The notes: generated by a model not told the origin, from the letters alone. Positions 53,670 through 62,753 are shown, counted from the first letter of the stretch. The stretch is 64,000 bases of DNA from Lumbricus terrestris (GCA_949752735.1 OX457040.1:6926597-6990596); one strand, 5' to 3'. Translations and numbers: made by a program.

Positions 53670-54585
53670 ATCAACCAGGTTGCCCTTATCACAATTTCAG
53701 CAGTTTACAAGACTTTCGCTATTTCCTATTTAACGATGTAAAATAATATTTATACAAATTCTTTCGAAAGCTAACGCTAGCTGGAGACCTGAGTAAGAAA
53801 AGGAGCAACAGAACATTTACGGGTAGGTGCGCATGCGCAATATCGAAAGTCAGTCTCGTAAACCAATAAGACTCTCAGAAAACTGGGTCGGAGGCTTGGT
53901 TGTCAGGTGGCCATTACAGATGCTAAACTTTATAGCCAAACTTTGTCACGTTCAAGTAGGTGGCAAAATTTATCAGAACCGTCTAATATAATATTTTAGG
54001 GTATAACCTATCACGCGGTACACATGGCTACAAGAAATAGTCAGGTCAGCTTATGAAAACTCGGTCGTTCATGGCGAATTTTAACTTTGAAAATAGGCTA
54101 TTTGGGACCAAGATTCAAAGCGAATTCTTACACCACATGCGCCAAAAGTCATTTTTCCTCCACTAATCATTTGAATTCAACATTTTCAGTTGTTGATTTT
54201 GAAAGTAGACATATTTTAAAATAATAATACACTATAAAACAATTTTCCATATTTTTGACCTCTGTCGCCTGTTTTGCCTTCTATCTCGAAATCTAGATCG
54301 CGACAAACGACGGGGAAAGAACGCCAGCATCACAAATGGTCAATTGAAAATTGAAACAATATGCGCGATATTATAATTATGTGTATAATTATATGTTTAC
54401 ATGCATGTTGAGCAATTATTCAAATGCTTAATGATCGACGCCAACCACCTATTGAGTTCCTATCAAACACGGAATATTTGTCCAGAAAGTTAAAGAAAAA
54501 ATTCCTAAAGAGTAATGAATTGAAAACTTTAAGGACGTCAACAGCAGCCTCTGATCGACAGCAATCATCTGCCAACCAAACGCTG
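53670..54585. other. Unassigned DNA
   Basis: No supported gene. The 82- and 84-codon frames on opposite strands at 54420-54678 match nothing and cannot both be real. Confidence 0.35.
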
Positions 54586-54589
54586 CCTG

Positions 54590-55061
54590 AAAAGCTTATA
54601 ATATTGTCGGATTTTAGCATTATCGTGTCACTGAAAACTCTGAGAGCCAACCGAAGTCTATCTAGCACTTTAATATAACATCGTCAAACATTTGTTTGAA
54701 GGTGTCCAAGAAAGCTCTATCTTCGGGCTCTTTTGGCTGCTAATGTCGACCTGTTCTTATTCTTCCCGTTATGAAGCAAAAATGTCACTAATGCCGAGGA
54801 AAATAATCCGAAATCCGGGAGATGATATATATAAAGAAATAGGAAAACATTTTAAGGGTGTTCAAGGAAGCACCGTCTTTCCATTCTTAGCGACGCATCG
54901 TGGTTGCCAGAGTTGCTGACATCGACATTTATTCAGCATTTATTCCTGCATTGAGGAGGACGATCTACAGCTGCAAAGTAGACTAAACAAAGTCCCACAA
55001 GAGTCCTATTGTCCTTCTCTAAGTATGCATTAGCCTTCGTGTAATTCTATCTCATCTTTCT
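54590..55061 (+). repeat. Host segment S, copy 1, left part (two R1 modules)
   Basis: It is colinear with 60770-61231. The first R1 has AATATAA at 54672-54678, exactly 20 nt, AAGGTGTCCAAGAAAGC at 54699. The second core is at 54854 (AAGGGTGTTCAAGGAAGCACC), then TAGCGACGCATCGTGGTTGCC, GGAGGACGATCTACAG and GTCCCACAAGAGTCCTATTG. The segment breaks off at 55062 where a DNA transposon enters and resumes at 59507. Confidence 0.88.
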
Positions 55062-55080
55062 GTTCTATTGGTAACTGTCC

Positions 55081-55310
55081 GTATCGTCGCAGATCATGTA
55101 GTCGCAGATCATTTCGTCGCAGCCAGTCGTTAATTAAGTGGTCGCTGATTAATTGGTCGCTAATTAATTGGTCGCTAACTAATTGGTCGCTAATTAATTG
55201 GTCGCGAATTAATTGGTCGCTAACTAATTGGTCGCTAATTAATTGGTCGCTAATTAATTGGTCGCTAATTAATTGGTCGCTAATTAATTGGTCGCCCTCA
55301 ATAATTATCG
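55081..55310. repeat. 15-bp periodic array, left arm
   Basis: About 11 near-identical units of GGTCGCTAATTAATT follow four diverged 15-bp units (TATCGTCGCAGATCA, TGTAGTCGCAGATCA, and so on). The period is 15 bp throughout. It lies just inside the left end of the composite transposon. Confidence 0.93.
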
Positions 55311-55342
55311 TTGCAGCCAACTGATCGCAATCGTTCAGCCGT

Positions 55343-55350
55343 ATTGGTAT
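55343..55350. repeat. 8-bp target-site duplication, left
   Basis: ATTGGTAT is repeated exactly at 58195-58202. Confidence 0.92.
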
Positions 55351-55503
55351 TAGGGATCTGCGGGTATACCCGTACCCGCGGGTTTACCCGTACCCGCGGG
55401 TCGGGTACGGGTCGGGTACGGGTCGGGTACGTTTTTCACGGGTCGGGTCGGGTACGGGTAGGGTCATCACGGGTACGGGTATACCCGGTTTTACCCGCAC
55501 CGA
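55351..55503. repeat. GGGTACCCG-type subterminal repeats, left
   Basis: Multiple tandem and inverted CGGGTACGGGT and TACCCGTACCCG words. They mirror 58046-58190 and would allow the two ends to pair extensively. Confidence 0.9.
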
Positions 55504-55559
55504 CTTAAAGTGTGGAGGTTAATCTGACCATGCAAATGCTCCCTGTTTCTGTGTTAACC

Positions 55560-56375
55560 TCAGCCTCTGCATCCGCCTCTTCATCTCAATATCCCTTTTT
55601 ATTGTCCTCTCCATCTCCCTATTCCTCTCACTCTCACTCAATCTCACTCTCAGTCTTCTCTCCCGCTCCAATCTTTCTCTTTTCCCTCTCCACATATCCC
55701 TCTCTATCTCCATCTCCATCTCCTCTCTCTTTAATCCTCAATCTTTGCTCTTCTCCCTGCTCCTTTCCTTCTCCCTCCCTCCCTTCCTCCCTCCGTCCAT
55801 TCATCCCTCCGTCCATCCCTCTCTCCCTCCCTCCGTCTCGTCCCCCTTCCTGCCTACCTCCCTTTCTCCATCCCTGCTTTATCCCTTGCGCCTTTCCTCC
55901 CACTACCTCTCCCCTATGCCGACCCTTACCTTCCTCTCCCCTTTCCCTACCCTCCTTCCCTCCCTCCCTCCCTCCCTCTCTCCCTCCCTCTCTCCCTCCC
56001 TCTGTCCCTCCATTCCTCCGTCCGTCCGTCCGTCGGTCAGTCCGTCCCTTCCTCCCTCCGTCCGTCCGTCTCTCCCTCCTCTCCCTCTCTGCCTCTCTCC
56101 CTCCTCCCTTCCTCCTACCTCCATTCCTCGGTCCTTCCCTCCCTCCTTCCATCCCTCCCTCCATTCCTCCCTCCTTATATCCCTCCCTCTCTCCCTGCTT
56201 CCTCCCTTCCGCCTTTTCTCCATTCTACTATCCATTCTTTCGTTCTTCCGTCCATCCATTCGTCAATTCTTTCGTTCATCCGCCCGTCCGTCCGTCCCTC
56301 CATCCTTCCCTCTGGCCTTTTCTCCCTCTCTCTCTCCCTCTCTCTCTTTTTCCTCTCCCAACAATCAGAATCCAA
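55560..56375. repeat. Long polypyrimidine tract (CCTCC / CTCCCT)
   Basis: About 800 bp with very few purines on the plus strand, built of TCCCTCCCTCC, CCGTCCGTCC and CTCTCTCC units. The 289-, 213- and 176-codon frames over it on both strands are Ser/Pro/Leu or Arg/Glu/Gly low-complexity artefacts. Such tracts can form triplex DNA. Confidence 0.93.
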
Positions 56376-56379
56376 AGAT

Positions 56380-56740
56380 GAATTAACCAGAGACTTGTGT
56401 ACGCTCAATTGAGTAGTTTATTATAGCTTATTCAATTATTACACTGAAGGCTGGGTAATATTCAATTTTGTGGAAAACGGCTATAAGTGAAGAAAACTAT
56501 TAAAATACACTTTTGTGGTCATGGCGCCCCCTTCCCAGGCAACTGCCTGCTTTGCTTGTGCCAAAGGCCGACCCTGTGTCTTATTGATAGTCTATCTGTA
56601 TTTCTAAACACCTTGCTTCTTCATTGCAAATTGGACCCTTTGAAGTGCAATTATAAATTCTCAGAGAACCTGATCTTAGGGCACTGCCCCCAGACTCCAG
56701 TATTCCGCGCTCGCCCGAGCCCGGTAATTTCCTCAAAACT
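56380..56740. other. Unassigned interior of the hAT-like element
   Basis: No recognisable domain. Part of it lies in a 210-codon frame that runs into the second pyrimidine tract and is not supported. Confidence 0.4.
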
Positions 56741-56744
56741 GCCT

Positions 56745-57045
56745 CTCTGTCGATGCTTCTGCCTCTGCCTCTGCCTCTGCCTTTGCCTCTGTCTCCCTCC
56801 CTCCCTTCTCCCTCCCTCCTTTTCTCCCTCCCTCCCTCCCTCCATCCCTCCCTTCCTCCCTCTAATTCTCTCCAGTTTCCTACTTCTCTCCCCTCTCTCC
56901 TTCTTACGCCCTCTCCTTTTCTTTCTGCCTGCGTCTTCATCGTCATGTTCCACTTCCCTCTGTCCCTCATTTCCCTTATCCGCCGCTTCCTCCTCCATCT
57001 CCTCCTCATCGCCCTCCTCTTCCTCCTCCAACTCCTACTATTACT
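56745..57045. repeat. Second polypyrimidine tract
   Basis: CTGCCTCTGCCTCTGCC, then CCCTCCCTCC and CTCCTCCTC units for about 300 bp. Composition matches the first tract. Confidence 0.9.
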
Positions 57046-57783
57046 ATTATTCTCCAATGAACTTGGCATTTCTTAATGTATGTCGAATGACAGTTGCAAA
57101 GTGGCTTGTTCTATTATAGCACAGTCACAGAGTTGTCCCACAGGTGTTTGATCTGTATAGTATTAGTCCAGCAAAGGGGTCAGAGGTCGTTGACCTTGAG
57201 GCCTCTGATAAACAGTCCAGTTCCCTGGATCACACAGTTGAAACAGGTAGCTTTCAAAGTATGCCACCCCTCAACAACTAAGATGTATGCATCATTATAA
57301 TTATTTGCTGAATTAGCCGTGTTAAGCTTGGCTGCAGAGAATCATATCCAGTCTCCAACAGATTGAAAGTATCAAGCCAACGGTCTCTTTAAGGGTGTCA
57401 CCGTTCATGCAGGCTGGTAAAATAATGCGATGAATGATAACTGACAACTGGTGTAGGCTTAGCTATATAACTATCTATGGACAGTGGATACGAATATATT
57501 ATATATTATATATAATATATATTTATGTATATACATAGCCTACCCATATCAATATCCATATAAAATTCCATATGTATACACGAATTCGTGGCATAGACAG
57601 TTTATTGCTAACGGATGCGTCAAGAATTTTTGCAAATCATCAACTATTTACTTTGGACGATATAGAATTCATATTGTGAGTTTTCCCACGTAATGGCGGA
57701 TGACAAAACTGCGTCAGATGTAAGTAAAAAAAGCTTTTTTGCGCTACATTAATAAATAATTATTAATTTCTTTGTATGTGCAC

Positions 57784-57935
57784 TTGATACAGCGCACCTT
57801 AAAGCTTGCTACTCAGAGGCGCTCCCGACTACAGAGACACTACATAGGAGTTTCACGCCCAATCGCTGAGCAGTTGCGAGAGAAGGACTTGCCCAAGGTC
57901 TTTACACGGCGACTTGAGGTGGATTCGAACCAACA
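57784..57935 (-). mobile_element. SINE-A, minus strand, 5'-truncated
   Basis: GATACAGCGCACCTTAAAGC, CTCAGAGGCGCTCCCGACTAC, AGTTTCACGCCCAATCGCTG, GAGGTGGATTCGAACC. It ends at the B-box; the A-box part is absent. It inserted within the hAT-like element. Confidence 0.85.
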
Positions 57936-58045
57936 CCATCATAAGCCATAATTTTTATATAAATTATTACTGCCATTGTATTACATGCTGAGTTGTAAAC
58001 CTATTCGTCTGGATTAGAAGGCTAATGAGAAGTCGTACCAATGAT

Positions 58046-58194
58046 GTGGCGGGTACGATACGGGTACGGGTATACCCGCGGGTACGGGTCGGGTCGGGTA
58101 GTAATTTTGAGTACGGGTCGGGTACGGGTACGGGTAGCAGTCTTACGTCACGGGTACGGGTCGGGTAGCAAAATGGCTTACCCGCAGGGCCCTA
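58046..58194. repeat. GGGTACGGGT-type subterminal repeats, right
   Basis: Counterpart of the left-end repeats, with GGGTACGGGTCGGGTAG units, ending TACCCGCAGGGCCCTA. Confidence 0.9.
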
Positions 58195-58216
58195 ATTGGT
58201 ATTTGGTATACGCCTA

Positions 58217-58320
58217 GAAACTCGGCCACTGGTTGTTTTCTGCCAGTGCCAGTCAAATGCCTGGATAATGGAGCGACACTAATCATCTTTGATATGGCAG
58301 TGTCGTTAAACATGTAACAA
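58217..58320 (+). repeat. R3 first block, diverged
   Basis: AACTCGGCCACTGGTTGTTT, CTGCCAGTGCCAGTCAAATG, CCTGGATAATGGAGCGACAC, CATCTTTGATATGGCAGTG. Confidence 0.7.
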
Positions 58321-58554
58321 GAGAGGCGTACGCCTAGTAATCGCCACAATGTCGAAGCAGGGCTGTTTTTAAGGAATTTTTAGAACTGCACATCCTCTTC
58401 TCTCCTTTCTCATCCTCCATGGTAAATTACTCCCAATCAGAGGAAAATGACCTATTTTTACTAGTTTTAACTGCACGGAACTGACGGAAGTGCTTCTACA
58501 ACTGCACGAATCCATTTAGAACTGCACATTTTGTGTAGAACTGCACGTTAAAAA

Positions 58555-58765
58555 AGCCGTGTGTCGAAGTTAACGTTTGTTACGAGTAGCAGAGGAAATC
58601 ACAAGGCAGCCTGTGAGGGTTATTTTTACACAAAGGAGAGAGAAGTGAGCGTGAAGACATACTGGCGATGTGAAAATGGGAGATCGTGTAATGCACGAAT
58701 GTACATGTATAGTACCGGAGACGTCGTTGTAAAACTACCAACAGTGCACAAAATATCACGCATCT
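58555..58765 (+). pseudogene. FLYWCH-type zinc-finger fragment
   Basis: The frame reads KLTFVTSSRGNHKAACEGY, FYTKEREVSVKTYWRCENG, RSCNARMYMYSTGDVVVK and LPTVHK. The signature F..S.RGN..A..GY.Y......YWRC....C.AR......V....H matches the FLYWCH domain, which binds zinc through two Cys and two His. The final histidine is doubtful (VHK in place of HxH). There is no ATG, an in-frame stop lies upstream, and the frame ends at 58821. FLYWCH domains occur in some MULE-type transposases and in host regulators. Its place between inverted arms favours a transposon relic. Confidence 0.75.
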
Positions 58766-58829
58766 TCTTCTACAGTACTGGATTCATACAACCATGCATG
58801 ACAGCATTTTGCAATACCTGAGAAACGTC

Positions 58830-59030
58830 GCTTATAGCATTACATTTTGATATTTACTCAATCGGCTAAGACAGTAAGAGTTACATATCGTGCTTACGTT
58901 TAATCGTGCTTTTAACCTGATTTTTACTTAGCTATGTAACCATCAATTTAATAAAATATCAGGTATTAAATTAGCTTTGCACGATGAGAATTTTTGTTAT
59001 AGCCTACTATTGAAGATATACAATACGAAA
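58830..59030. other. Unassigned DNA between FLYWCH fragment and right arm
   Basis: AT-rich; nothing supported. Confidence 0.4.
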
Positions 59031-59170
59031 TAAACTGCGACAATATTATTTAACGACGGACTGAAGATGACGACTTGCATGCGACGAATAATACAGGTAC
59101 GATTTAATTAACGACGACATAAATTGCGACGAATTGATTACGACGAAATCACTTGCAACCTAAAGATAGG
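59030..59170. repeat. 15-bp periodic array, first right-arm copy
   Basis: CTGCGACAATATTATTTAAC, CGACGACTTGCATGCGACG, AATAATACAGGTACGATTT, GCGACGAATTGATTACGACG, AAATCACTTGC then AAAGATAGGGAGCC. It parallels 59340-59506 unit for unit. Confidence 0.85.
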
Positions 59171-59229
59171 GAGCCATTTAATCGATGCCGATAGCGTGTT
59201 GGTGATCCGAGTCCATTAAATTATTTACA

Positions 59230-59335
59230 TTGAAAGTGGACGTACATATAATTGTGATTTCAACCATTTTAAAGGTGTTTAAAGAGTCTAACACAATTAT
59301 CAATGTCTGACGTAACCTTGTGACTGTATACTAGA
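59230..59335 (+). repeat. R1 module between right-arm copies
   Basis: GTACATATAATTGTG, AAAGGTGTTTAAAGAGTC at 59270, AATGTCTGACGTAACCTTGTG. Confidence 0.6.
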
Positions 59336-59339
59336 TCTA

Positions 59340-59506
59340 TACGATGTAAACTGCGACAATATTATTTAACGACGACATAAAAAACGACGGCCTGAAGGCG
59401 ACGACTTGCATGCGACGAATTCTACAGCGACGATTTCATTACGGACGACATAAATTGCGACGAATTGATTACGACGAAATCACTTACGACATAACGATAG
59501 GTAACC
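59340..59506. repeat. 15-bp periodic array, terminal right arm
   Basis: Units of 15 bp sharing GCGACGA: ACTGCGACAATATTA, TTTAACGACGACATA, AAGGCGACGACTTGC, ATGCGACGAATTCTA, TTGCGACGAATTGAT. The orientation is opposite to the left arm at 55081-55310. Confidence 0.88.
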
Positions 59507-59671
59507 GCTCTATTTAATTCAGTTCAACATCACACCTCGACCTCTTAACACCTTTAGACTAAGTGTCATCGTGCAATGTTTGAGAATGCAGTAGGCTATT
59601 GTGTATTGTATATAGAGTCTTCCCTTTCATATGGAGAGAGCATCATTTCTGATCGTATTCAAATCGCAATT

Positions 59672-59785
59672 GTTGGGGCGGTTGTGTATGGTCGATGCCA
59701 TGGAGACGAAAGTTTGCTGAATCCAGTCAACCTCAAGCCGCCGCGTTATGGGGACTCTGGGCATGTCCTTCACTCGTCAGGGGTG
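59672..59785 (+). mobile_element. SINE-A head fragment
   Basis: TGGTCGATGCCATGGAGACG, CCAGTCAACCTCAAGCCGCC, GGACTCTGGGCATGTCCTTC. It breaks off where a G-rich segment begins (59776-59920). The duplicated copy at 61398-61500 is the same, so it predates the duplication. Confidence 0.65.
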
Positions 59786-59989
59786 GGGTGGAGCCGGGCC
59801 GATGGATGGAGCGGGGTTGGACGGGGCGACAACGCAAACTTTGCCGGGAAACCTTGGGTGTTGCTGGGTGGGGGCGATAAAACAAAAATATCTTTGAGCA
59901 ACGCCGCGTGCCACAGCTAGTAGATTATGAAATCAAGTAACCGTTTATGTAATAGGCGGCAGAACATTGGACAATGCAATGCTTCATTT

Positions 59990-60201
59990 CTTCTTCTTCT
60001 TCATTGTCCATGGGCTGACAGCCCGTAGGTGTCCACTGCACACTTGACTACTCTCTTCCATGATTCTCTTTCCCGTGCCCGGTGTGTCAGCTCTTGCACA
60101 TTCATCCCACACCACTCTTCTATGCCCTGCAACCATTCTCTGCATGGTCTTCCCCTTCTTCCCGCTCCCTCTATGATTCTCGTCATTATGCTATTATTTA
60201 G
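59990..60201 (-). mobile_element. LINE 3' fragment with 12-bp TSD
   Basis: A 212-bp insertion flanked by AATGCTTCATTT (59978-59989 and 60202-60213). The minus strand encodes GRRGRPCREWLQGIEEWCGM, NVQELTHRARERESWKRV and CAVDTYGLSAHGQ, then a stop and a (GAA)n tail at the low-coordinate end. This is the C-terminus and 3' end of an L1/RTE-like LINE. The duplicated segment (near 61640-61655) lacks it. Confidence 0.92.
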
Positions 60202-60349
60202 AATGCTTCATTTAGACACCTTTAAATTGGATTTAATTATATTATTTCTCAACACTTTTGTTTATAATCTACGTTCTTCTTGTTTTGCTAAGCAAATTTT
60301 AATTATAATTATCAGAATCCTGATTGTCTCCGCCATTGTGCGTAATATG

Positions 60350-60425
60350 GCCGTGTTAGTCCCAAGCGCGGATGAAAGAGGAGGGCGCCGCTGATGATCT
60401 CTACCGTCGCAAAGTAACTACAGTT
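60350..60425 (+). repeat. R3 first block scrap
   Basis: GTGTTAGTCCCAAGCGCGG, GGAGGGCGCCGCTGATGATC. It is duplicated at 61790-61855. Confidence 0.6.
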
Positions 60426-60436
60426 TTAATATAAAA

Positions 60437-60558
60437 CAGAGGTTTTCAAACTTTTTTCGCGCGCGACACACCTAAACTTGGGCAAGATTTGGTGACACAC
60501 CATGCAATCGTCTGCTGTCTGTCTGTCTATGTGTGTCACTCACATTCAAAAACCTCTG
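60437..60558. mobile_element. Short hAT-like element, CAGAGGTT family
   Basis: CAGAGGTTTTCAAAC at the left and AAAAACCTCTG at the right, with GCGCGACACACC and GACACACCATGCAATCG inside. It is the internally deleted counterpart of 61872-62255 at the same position in the duplicated segment. Confidence 0.7.
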
Positions 60559-60769
60559 ATCTCTCTGAACTGAATTTTCTCTGTTCTCTTGATGCGCACA
60601 AGAAATGGATTACGTCACGGACTTACTACATCCGATATCCGACAAATGACACGTGCCGGAAACGACGAAAGTGATCAAAGAAAAAGCGTTGTACCTTTTC
60701 GTAAATAAGATAGCACCATTTATTCAGAGATCGGTGCAACGTCTTACTAATTTTGGAAATAATATTGTC

Positions 60770-61231
60770 TGAATTAGCTGAATCGTGTTACTGAAAACGG
60801 GCGCTGTGATAGTCAACCGAAATCTATCTGAAACGTTAATATAGCATCATCGAGGATTTATTTGAAGGTGTCCAAGAAAGCTCAATCATCGGGCTATTTT
60901 GGCTGCCAATGTCGACCTGTTCTTACACTTTCCGTGATGAAACAAAAAGGATCTCTAGTGATAATAATCAGAAGTCGACAGACGATGTACATATGAAAAT
61001 AGGAAAGCATTTTTAAGGTGTTCAAGAAAGCACCGCCTTTCCATTGTTAGCGACGCATCGTGGTTGCCAGAGTTGCTGACATCGACATTTCCTTTCCCTT
61101 GTACTGAGGAAGACGATCTGCAGCTTCGAAGTAGACTAAGCAAAGTCCCACAAGAGTAATATTGTCCTTCTCTAAGTATCCATACGCCACGAGAGGGTGG
61201 CTTTCTTCGTGAAATTCTACCCCCTCTTACT
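60770..61231 (+). repeat. Host segment S, copy 2, left part (two R1 modules)
   Basis: AATATAG at 60838-60844, exactly 20 nt, AAGGTGTCCAAGAAAGC at 60865, then GGCTGCCAATGTCGACCTG. The second core is at about 61015 with TAGCGACGCATCGTGGTTGCC. It is colinear with 54590-55061. Confidence 0.88.
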
Positions 61232-61860
61232 GATCAATTTAATCCAATTCAACATCAAACCCCGACCTGTTGAAGCCTTTAGGCGTAGGTGTCATCGTGC
61301 AATGTCTGAGAATGCAGGAGGCCATAGTTGTATTGAACAGTCTTCCCGTTCATATGGAGAGAGCATCATTTCTGATGGCATTCAAATCATAATTGTTGGT
61401 GGCGGTGGTGTATGTTCGATGCCATGGAACCGGAAGGTTGCGGAATCGAATCAACCTCAAGCCGTCGCGTATGGGGACCCTGGGCATGTCTTTCACTCGT
61501 GAGGAGCGGGGTGGAGCCGGGCTGATGGATGGAGCGGGGTTTGACGGGGTGACAACGCGAACTTTGTCTGGAAACCTTGGGTGTTGCTGGGTGTGGGCCG
61601 ATAAAACAAAAATATCCTTGAGCAACGCATAGCATTGGACACTGCAATGATGCATTTAGACACCTTTAAATTGGATTCAATTAAATTATTTAAATACACT
61701 TTTGTTTTAATTTAGGTTCTTCTGGTTGGTAGGTAAAAATTAATGCTCAGTATGATTGTCTCCGCCAAATGTGTGTAATCTGGCCGTGTCAGCCCCACGC
61801 GCAAATGACGGAGGAGGGCGCCGCTAAAATGATCTCTGCCATCGCACATAAATTACAATT
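61232..61860 (+). repeat. Host segment S, copy 2, right part
   Basis: It continues without the 4.4 kb transposon (empty site GATCAATT at 61232-61239) and without the LINE at 61640-61655. It includes the SINE-A head scrap (61398-61500), the G-rich segment, GACACCTTTAAATTGG at 61659 and the R3 scrap. Confidence 0.85.
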
Positions 61861-61871
61861 ATAATATAAAA

Positions 61872-62255
61872 CAGAGGTTCTCAACCTTTATTTCGTGCGC
61901 GACACACCTAAACGTGAACCAAATTTGGCGACACACCTTGCAATCGTCAAGTGAACATTTTCTTAAAGGTGTATTAAGCCGGTTATTTGAAATTGTTAAA
62001 AAAAATAATGAATGAAATGCTAACGCTGCATGCTTTCTTGTTTCTAATCATTGAAAAATTCTAAATTCTACTGATCTAAATATATGATTCTGCGTCGTTT
62101 TCTGACTCTGCATTAATTGTTTGACCTAAGGGTAAATGCGATTTTTGCTCCTGGATTTTCGTTGGATCGCAATCATCCCACCATTTTTACGCGACACACC
62201 GCCGTTAGCTTCACGACACACAAGTGTGTCGCGACACACCGGTTGAGAACCTCTG
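61872..62255. mobile_element. hAT-like element, CAGAGGTTCTCAACC family
   Basis: A 384-bp element with perfect 15-bp inverted ends, CAGAGGTTCTCAACC and GGTTGAGAACCTCTG. These resemble the CAGNGGTTCTCAACC termini of many hAT elements. CGCGACACACC words lie inside both ends, and GACACACAAGTGTGTC is a small palindrome. A clean 8-bp duplication is not visible. The shorter counterpart is at 60437-60558. Confidence 0.85.
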
Positions 62256-62334
62256 GTTTACGGTGTGCTTTATTTTAAGATCGATACTGTTGGATTTGAA
62301 GAACAAAAATATGAAAACTCGTCGATGATACGCG

Positions 62335-62588
62335 CAGGGGCGGTACCAGGGGAGGTACGTCGGTCCGCCCGTAGTACATAATTTAAGAACACTGCACGAC
62401 TAAACAAAAAGGTCATAAACTATTTTGGCGGATGAAATGGTGTTTCTTCATGGAAATTCGACAAATTACTAAAAAAATAAATAAATAAATAAAGGTCATC
62501 AGATTTTTCGGTGACCAAAGACGAATTTTTTCCCTGCCCCAAGACCGAACATTTTTCCCCCCTTCGAAAATTTCTGTATCCGCCCCTG
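62335..62588. mobile_element. 254-bp hAT-like MITE
   Basis: Ends CAGGGGCGGTACCAGG and TGTATCCGCCCCTG. Flanks GATACGCG and GATCTGCG agree at 6 of 8. Internal GGTCATCAGATTTTTCGG and TTTTTTCCCTGCCCC are like those of the MITE at 28913-29237. Confidence 0.75.
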
Positions 62589-62753
62589 GATCTGCGTAAC
62601 TGTAGAGATGTATGTATCTTCGTTTAATAAGCAAAAACAGGTTGACAAACCGCAACCTCGAACATTTAGATAGACAAAAATTACATTGAAATAAAAATAT
62701 TAATATTATAAGGAGTAATCAGTTATTGGAATTAAATTGAATCAATAGTTAGA
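62589..62753. other. AT-rich 3' flank of the LINE
   Basis: Probably the LINE 3' UTR or flanking DNA. No tail repeat or TSD is visible. Confidence 0.4.

Larger units (their letters stand above)
55351..58194. mobile_element. hAT-like element with GGGTACGGGT-rich ends and polypyrimidine interior
   Basis: A 2844-bp insertion with inverted ends TAGGGATCTGCGGGTA and TACCCGCAGGGCCCTA (14 of 16 pair) and a perfect 8-bp duplication, ATTGGTAT. The first 155 and last 150 bp are dense in GGGTACGGGTCGGG and its complement, a pattern known from some hAT-type elements. The interior has no transposase: two large pyrimidine tracts, a SINE-A and unassigned DNA. It is nested in the composite transposon at 55070-59506. 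Confidence 0.9.
55070..59506. mobile_element. Composite DNA transposon with 15-bp-periodic inverted arms
   Basis: A 4437-bp insertion (about 1.6 kb without the nested hAT). It starts GGTAACTGTCCGTATCG and ends CGATAGGTAACC. It is flanked by GTTCTATT and GCTCTATT (7 of 8). The paralogous segment has the uninterrupted site near 61232. The left arm (55081-55310) repeats a 15-bp motif with GTCGC; the right arm (59340-59505, and an extra copy at 59030-59170) repeats its complement, GCGAC. A FLYWCH-like fragment lies inside. FLYWCH domains are known in some animal MULE-type transposases, so a decayed MULE is possible; the superfamily is not settled. Confidence 0.65.
59507..60560 (+). repeat. Host segment S, copy 1, right part
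   Basis: It is colinear with 61232-62000: TCAGTTCAACATCACACCTCG, GTGTCATCGTGCAATG, TCATATGGAGAGAGCATCAT, a SINE-A head scrap (about 59672-59780), a GC-rich Helitron-like 3' motif (to about 59920), GACACCTTTAAATTGG, and the start of a CAGAGGTTTT element. Copy 1 carries an additional LINE insertion at 59990-60201. Confidence 0.85.

Noticed and set aside
54420..54678. Two overlapping frames of 82-84 residues on opposite strands
   Set aside because: Mirror frames with no domain signal, adjacent to R1 repeat sequence.
55351..55503. Telomere-like GGGTAC repeats
   Set aside because: Internal, mixed-orientation, and exactly at the ends of an insertion with an 8-bp target duplication.
55512..57119. 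Long predicted proteins (up to 289 residues) on both strands over the CT-rich tracts
   Set aside because: They are Ser/Pro/Leu or Arg/Glu/Gly low-complexity translations of simple pyrimidine repeats, open in several frames at once.
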